From NCBI GenBank assembly GCA_009731375.1, contig BJOX01000225.1, forward strand, positions 292,909 to 356,908: a stretch of 64,000 nt of DNA, written 5' to 3'. The notes beneath the pieces were generated by a model. That model was not told the DNA's origin and searched no databases. It saw nothing but the letters and a program-made list of their open reading frames with translations. Shown one piece after another: positions 59,833 to 64,000 of this stretch. The translations under genes and the position numbers were made by a program. The stretch's first letter is position 1; every line of letters begins with the position of its first letter. The stretch is from Paulinella micropora. Taxonomy: Eukaryota; Cercozoa; Imbricatea; Euglyphida.

Positions 59833-60310
59833 GTTTTTTTTTTTGAAATGGGTGCCATCTGTCGACAGACAGAGAATTAGGGGATGGTGTGGGTGTGCTG
59901 GGCCGTGGTGGGGTGCCTTATGTGTGCCTAGCCATACGCCTATAAGTCACATGCCGAAATAGCGACGGGAAGCACAATCCTGTTCCCTCAGGGTGCCCTT
60001 TCTCGCTTGTTGAGCCCGGAATAAAACCCACAGTGCTCTGTCGGTTTATACTAGACTGTCGAACAGTCTCGAAACTCCATCTGCTTACTGGGCCCTCTGT
60101 AATGGAGGTGGGAGCTCGTTCTGCAAGGGGCGCTTTATGGAACGAGCCCTGGCCCCGCCTGGTACTAGGGAGCTTTGGTATTGCCTGTATCAGTCCCTTC
60201 CGTGCAAACATCACGGCTTAGCTGGGCATCGGGTTAATACTTTACCCACAGACTTCCTCGTTGACGAAATCAGAAGCTCCTTTTTTCTGACATTAGTCGA
60301 TATTTCATCA
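59833..60310 (-). mobile_element. Dispersed element A, copy 4 (with A-run end)
   Basis: Longest form of element A. On the minus strand it starts near TATCGACTAATGTCAG and ends CACCCATTTC followed by a run of 11 A (plus strand T-run at 59834-59844), with the extra sequence TCTGTCGACAGATGG containing the palindrome TGTCGACA. The terminal A-run suggests a reverse-transcribed RNA end. Frames of 62 codons (plus) and 98 codons (minus) are present but have no recognised domain. Confidence 0.7.
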
Positions 60311-60390
60311 GTCGATCTTATCACTTACTCTACGGAGTGAACCAAGGCCACTTGAGGTGTCACTGACCCTCTCTTGGGCTTGATTTTTTT
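60311..60390. other. Linker between tandem element A copies
   Basis: 80 bp including CGGAGTGAACCAAGGCCAC and ending TTGATTTTTTT. It occurs once, between the two copies, and completes the 546-547 bp period. Confidence 0.7.
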
Positions 60391-60858
60391 GAAATGGGTG
60401 CCATCTGTCGACAGACAGAGAATTAGGGGATGGTGTGGGTGTGCTGGGCCCGTGGTGGGGTGCCTTATGTGTGCCTAGCCATACGCCTATAAGTCACATG
60501 CCGAAATAGCGACGGGAAGCACAATCCTGTTCCCTCAGGGTGCCCTTTCTCGCTTGTTGAGCCCGGAATAAAACCCACAGTGCTCTGTCGGTTTATACTA
60601 GACTGTCGAACAGTCTCGAAACTCCATCTGCTTACTGGGCCCTCTGTAATGGAGGTGGGAGCTCGTTCTGCAAGGGGCGCTTTATGGAACGAGCCCTGGC
60701 CCCGCCTGGTACTAGGGAGCTTTGGTATTGCCTGTATCAGTCCCTTCCGTGCAAACATCACGGCTTAGCTGGGCATCGGGTTAATACTTTACCCACAGAC
60801 TTACTGGTTGACGAAATCAGAAGCTCCTTTTTTCTGACATTAGTCGATATGTCATCTA
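60391..60858 (-). mobile_element. Dispersed element A, copy 5 (tandem with copy 4)
   Basis: Near-identical to 59845-60312, offset by 546-547 bp, differing by one inserted C (GGGCCCG versus GGGCCG) and a few substitutions. Its outer side joins a CTAT array, as in copy 1. Confidence 0.72.
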
Positions 60859-60867
60859 TTTATCTAT

Positions 60868-60941
<74 letters not shown>

Positions 60942-60943
60942 GT
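60859..60943 (-). repeat. CTAT array
   Basis: CTAT run, with two CTATTTAT variants at its left edge, ending GTCTATCTACACACC. Confidence 0.9.
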
Positions 60944-61040
60944 CTATCTACACACCTGCAGTAATTGATAACTGAACTCCGTGAAAGAAATTCCCTCCCC
61001 TACTTATCGCAAACATTTTTCCATTATCAAATATTTTTAT
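60944..61040. other. Low-copy spacer
   Basis: AT-rich sequence (GCAGTAATTGATAACTG onward) with no repeat or frame of note. Confidence 0.5.
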
Positions 61041-61175
61041 GCGGCTAGCCAAATTTGACGTGTTTTGCGGGCGAGCCGGGCCGAGCCGGCGAGCCCGCAA
61101 AACACGTCAAATTTGACGCGCCCCATATGTAGCTTTCTCGGTCACCTAACCACATTCTGTGGAGGTAACCGATAA
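61041..61175 (-). mobile_element. Foldback element, copy 2 (perfect 22 bp arms)
   Basis: Core 61051-61114: left arm AAATTTGACGTGTTTTGC plus GGGC, a 20 bp GC-rich centre, and an exact reverse-complement right arm. It is followed by CATATGTAG and GTCACCTAACCACATTC to GTGGAGGTAACC, itself an imperfect inverted repeat. It is in opposite orientation to copy 1 at 57181-57316, whose arms have decayed. A short non-autonomous foldback element is the most likely class. Confidence 0.8.
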
Positions 61176-61459
61176 AATATAATATAGTGTAATATACGCT
61201 ATGAAATACAATATAATTATTAATGTAACATAGTATAAGCAACAAAATATAAAAGATTAAAATGCATGCTGTCACTATTAGCATATGATCATATTAAGTA
61301 ATTAAATGCAATATCATACAAAAATACATGATATACAAACAAAGTCGCGCAATTTAATATAGTTCATATATTTAAAACAATAGAATACAACGTCGTATTA
61401 AAATGTATATTATGTGAAATAAGGTGGTGCAAGCTAGTATAACATGTGTGAGGGTGTAA
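61176..61459. other. AT-rich low-copy DNA
   Basis: About 280 bp of AT-rich sequence with scattered AATATA motifs and no clear repeat or coding frame. Confidence 0.55.
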
Positions 61460-61507
61460 AAATAATAATAATAATAATAAACAATAATAATAATAATAAT
61501 AATAATG

Positions 61508-61536
<29 letters not shown>
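61460..61536 (+). repeat. AAT trinucleotide array
   Basis: AAT repeats with single AAC and GAT interruptions. The minus strand reads as a poly-Leu or poly-Tyr frame, which is a repeat artefact. Confidence 0.95.
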
Positions 61537-61538
<2 letters not shown>

Positions 61539-61559
61539 TTTAGCGTCGATAGGCCGGGA

Positions 61560-61970
61560 CCGCCCATTCGGCTGCTGACGCTTTCCTTTGCCAACATGGA
61601 CCTGATCAATCAAGCAAGCGCAACATCCCGTGAAAACAACCATATGTTGTACATTATGCCGACGGTTTCTCTTTCGCCAACATCGACCTTATCAATCAAA
61701 ACAAGCACAACTTCGCATTAAAATAGCCATATTACGTATTATGATGATGCTTTCTTTTAGCAATATCGACCGCATCAAGCATCACAAGTGTAAGCCATTT
61801 TATGTATGTTCTGCCGACGCTTTTCTTTGCCAACATCGACCGTATCCAGAAAGACAAGGAAAAAAATCTCGTTAAATTCAGCGATATCTTATCTTCGGCT
61901 GACGTTGTCTTTTGCCAGCATCGACCATATCAAATTTTCGTGAAAACAACCGTATTACATCCATTTATAA
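61560..61970 (+). repeat. Degenerate ~85 bp minisatellite, about five copies
   Basis: A unit containing TGCCGACGCTTTTC, TTTGCCAACATCGACC, TATCAATCAA and GTRAAAACARCCATATTA recurs at about 61571, 61657, 61741, 61810 and 61896. Copies differ by substitutions and small deletions (the third and fifth are shorter), so this array is much older than the GAAA arrays. Confidence 0.85.
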
Positions 61971-62300
61971 TAAATTGAATATATGTATACGTGCATGTGT
62001 ATTTATTTTCTGTGTGTTGAACCAGCCTGAGGTGCTTACTGACTGTATATATATATATATATATATATATATGGACTATGTGCTTAATATGTCTTAATTC
62101 TTTCTAAATGTGCTTAGTTGGTTGATTTTTGGAAAACCTTCGTCGGTTTTTACAAGGGTTGGACACTTTTTTCTATATGTCTAATGTTGGTTTTACACAT
62201 TTTAACGGCTTGTTTTATACTTTGCGGATAGACAGCCGTATATACATAAATGGTCATATATATATATATAGGAGGGCCACAGTCACAGCAGCGAGCGTCG
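61971..62300. other. AT-rich low-copy DNA with short TA runs
   Basis: Contains TA runs at about 62047-62072 and 62255-62271 and a GC-richer stretch GCCACAGTCACAGCAGC just before a long TA array. No convincing gene. Confidence 0.55.
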
Positions 62301-62369
<69 letters not shown>

Positions 62370-62370
62370 G
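62301..62370 (+). repeat. TA dinucleotide array
   Basis: Nearly pure TATA run with one CA interruption near 62356. Confidence 0.95.
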
Positions 62371-62527
62371 ACATCTGGTGAAAATGATCGTATTATATAA
62401 ATATGTGTGTATGTGTATGTGTATGTGTATATGTAGGTGTAGGTGCAGGTGTATGTGCATGCGTATGTGTGTGTGCATGTGCATGTGCATGTGTATGTGC
62501 ATGTGTATGTGTGTGTATGTGTATGCA

Positions 62528-62564
<37 letters not shown>

Positions 62565-62846
62565 GTATGTGTATATGAGTGTATGTATGTATGTGTGTGT
62601 GTGTGTGTGTCTGTGTCTGTGTATGTTTATGTGTATGTGTATGTGTATGTGTATGTGTGTGTGTGTCTGTGTATGTGTGTGTATGTGTATGTGTGTGTAT
62701 GTGTATGTGTATGTATGTGAGTGTGTGTGTGTGTGTGTGTGTATGTTTATGTGTACGTTTATGTGTATGTGTATGTGTATGTATGTGTATGTGTATGTGT
62801 ATGTGTATGTGCATGTGTATGTGCATGTGTATGTGCATGTGTATAA
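62371..62846 (+). repeat. TG / TATGTG array
   Basis: Begins with ACATCTGGTGAAAATGATCG, a relative of the minisatellite core, then a long array of GTGTAT, GTGCAT and TG repeats. Stop-poor frames in several phases (Val/Cys/Met on plus, Thr/His/Ile on minus) show that it is non-coding repeat. Confidence 0.92.
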
Positions 62847-62864
62847 ACCCTAGTCTGACATGTT

Positions 62865-63145
62865 GGCTAACATCTCGTGAAAATGACCATGTAGTATGTG
62901 TGATGTAAAAATAACCATATGGCATGTGAGTGATGTAAAAAATAACCATATAACATGTGTGTGATGTGAAAAATAACCACGTAGTATGTGTGTGATGTGA
63001 AAATAACCATATGGCATGTGTGTGATGTGAAAAATAACCATATAATAACAATGTGTGTGATGTGAAAAATAACCATATAGTATGTGGGTGATGTGAAAAC
63101 TAGCCATATAGTATGTGTGTGATGTAAAAGTAACCACATAATACA
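62865..63145 (+). repeat. ~30-38 bp tandem repeat, nine copies
   Basis: Nine versions of ATGTGTGTGATGTGAAAA followed by ATAACCATATRG. It begins with ACATCTCGTGAAAATGACC, the same core found at 62371 and in the 85 bp minisatellite. Confidence 0.88.
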
Positions 63146-63240
63146 CGTACATATATATATATAATATATATATATATGTATGTATGTGTGTATGTATATT
63201 TGTATGAATGTGTGTGTATATATATATATATGTATGCGTG
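63146..63240. repeat. TA and TATG arrays
   Basis: Short TATATA, TATGTATG and TGTG runs linking two minisatellites. Confidence 0.85.
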
Positions 63241-63794
63241 TGTGTGTGTTGTGTGTGTACCTTATTCTGAAGTGTTTTCCGATGTCTCTCAAAGCACAAT
63301 GGCTGGCATGTGTGTGTGTGTAATGTGTGTAATGTGTGTACCCTATTCGGAAGTGTTTTCCGATGTCTCTCAATAGCACAATGGCATGTGTGTGTGTGTA
63401 TGTGTGTGTAATGTGTGTAATGTGTGTTGTGTTGTGTGTGTACCCTATTCTGAAGTGTTTTCCGATGTCTCTCAACAGCACAATTGTTGGCATGTGGGTG
63501 TGTGTGTGTGTGTGTGTGTAATGTGTGTAATGTGCGTACCCTATTTGGAAGTGTTTTCCGATGTCTCTCAACAGCACAATGGCTGGCATATGTGTGTGTG
63601 TTTGTGTGTGTACTGTGTGTAATGTGTGTAATGTGTGTGTACCCTACTCTGAAGTGTTTTCCGATGTCTCTCAACAGCACAATGGCTGACATGCCTTTAA
63701 ATGTGTGTGTGTGTGTGTGTGTGCGTAATGTGTGTAATGTGTGTGTACCTTATTCTGAAGTGTTTTCCGATGTCTCTCAACAGCACAATGGCTG

Positions 63795-63840
<46 letters not shown>

Positions 63841-64000
63841 TGTGTGTAATGTGTGTACCCTATTCTGAAGTGTTTTCCGATGTCTCTCAACAGCACAATG
63901 GCTGGCATGTGTGTATGTGTGTATGTGTGTAATGTGTGTAATGTGTACCCTATTCGGAAGTGTTTTCCTATGTCTCTCAACAGCACAATGGCTGGCATGC
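63241..64000 (+). repeat. ~100 bp satellite, eight copies, running off the edge
   Basis: A conserved ~55 bp core (TACCCTATTCTGAAGTG, TTTTCCGATGTCTCTCAA, CAGCACAATGGCTGGCATG) recurs with GAAGTGTTTT at 63269, 63350, 63452, 63548, 63651, 63757, 63867 and 63957. Between cores are TG-rich stretches with AATGTGTG repeats of variable length, giving spacings of 81-110 bp. Both strands are open over long stretches, but the frame shifts between copies with TG length. Confidence 0.93.

Noticed and set aside
59918-60214. 98-codon minus frame and 62-codon plus frame in element A as a possible gene
   Set aside because: Present in the duplicated pair but disrupted in other copies by indels (for example CGCTTATGG versus CGCTTTATGG), with no recognised domain.
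62403-63051. THTHIHTH / VCVCVYVC frames as secreted low-complexity proteins
   Set aside because: Both strands and all phases are open over the TG/TATG arrays, as expected for dinucleotide repeats.
63241-64000. CRISPR-like array of conserved repeats with spacers
   Set aside because: Spacers are low-complexity TG repeats of variable length, the context is eukaryotic, and no cas-like gene is present; it is a satellite.

Overview
This window is eukaryotic, non-genic, microsatellite-dominated DNA. I see no credible protein-coding gene, no rRNA or tRNA, and no intact transposon with coding capacity. The evidence for a eukaryote is tens of kilobases of GAAA, GATA, TA, TG, GA and AAT arrays plus short dispersed elements, with no dense coding. 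The repeat mix and fragmented retroposon-like pieces would fit an invertebrate animal such as a mollusc, but that is a low-confidence guess because no gene allows placement.

Region 1 (1-49602) is a macrosatellite. A short GA-rich left flank (1-210) is followed by three copies of a roughly 0.7 kb cassette at 211-1490, 9156-9855 and 22565-23285. The cassette consists of a GATA/GGTA tract, spacer S1, GATA, spacer S2, CTAT and spacer S3. Each cassette is followed by a long purine-only GAAA-type array of 7.7 kb, 12.7 kb and 26.3 kb. The starts of all three arrays resemble each other, and the ends of arrays 1 and 2 match, so the true repeat unit is cassette plus array, with units of about 8.9 and 13.4 kb and a longer third one. 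Inside the arrays there are higher-order repeats (about 0.22, 0.88 and 1.2-1.9 kb) and a 0.9 kb block that flips to the CTTT strand between two palindromic junctions (33373-34283). Cassette 1 carries an extra dispersed element (A) inside its CTAT tract that cassettes 2 and 3 lack.

Region 2 (49603-53885) is a GATA field in which short dispersed sequences are embedded: element A (also at 706-1128 and 59833-60858), element B (three copies in the window), and a C/D unit whose 47 bp D part recurs five times between GATA tracts.

Region 3 (53886-58900) is a patchwork of local tandem duplications built on TATG, GA, TA, TG, CT and CAAAAA microsatellites. It contains two large N gaps (56364-56751 and 58166-58497) and one copy of a 64 bp GC-rich foldback element.

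Region 4 (58902-64000) has a GATA-to-CTAT strand switch, a third element B fragment, a 547 bp tandem pair of element A, a second inverted copy of the foldback element with perfect 22 bp arms, an AAT array, a degenerate ~85 bp minisatellite, TG/TATGTG arrays and an eight-copy ~100 bp satellite running off the right edge.

The very long open frames (up to about 6.5 kb codons on the minus strand) exist only because GAAA and TTTC arrays contain no stop codon. Three 10-N gaps in the GAAA arrays, two of them flanked by duplicated sequence, and a 67 bp A-run at the third show that the assembly here is imperfect.
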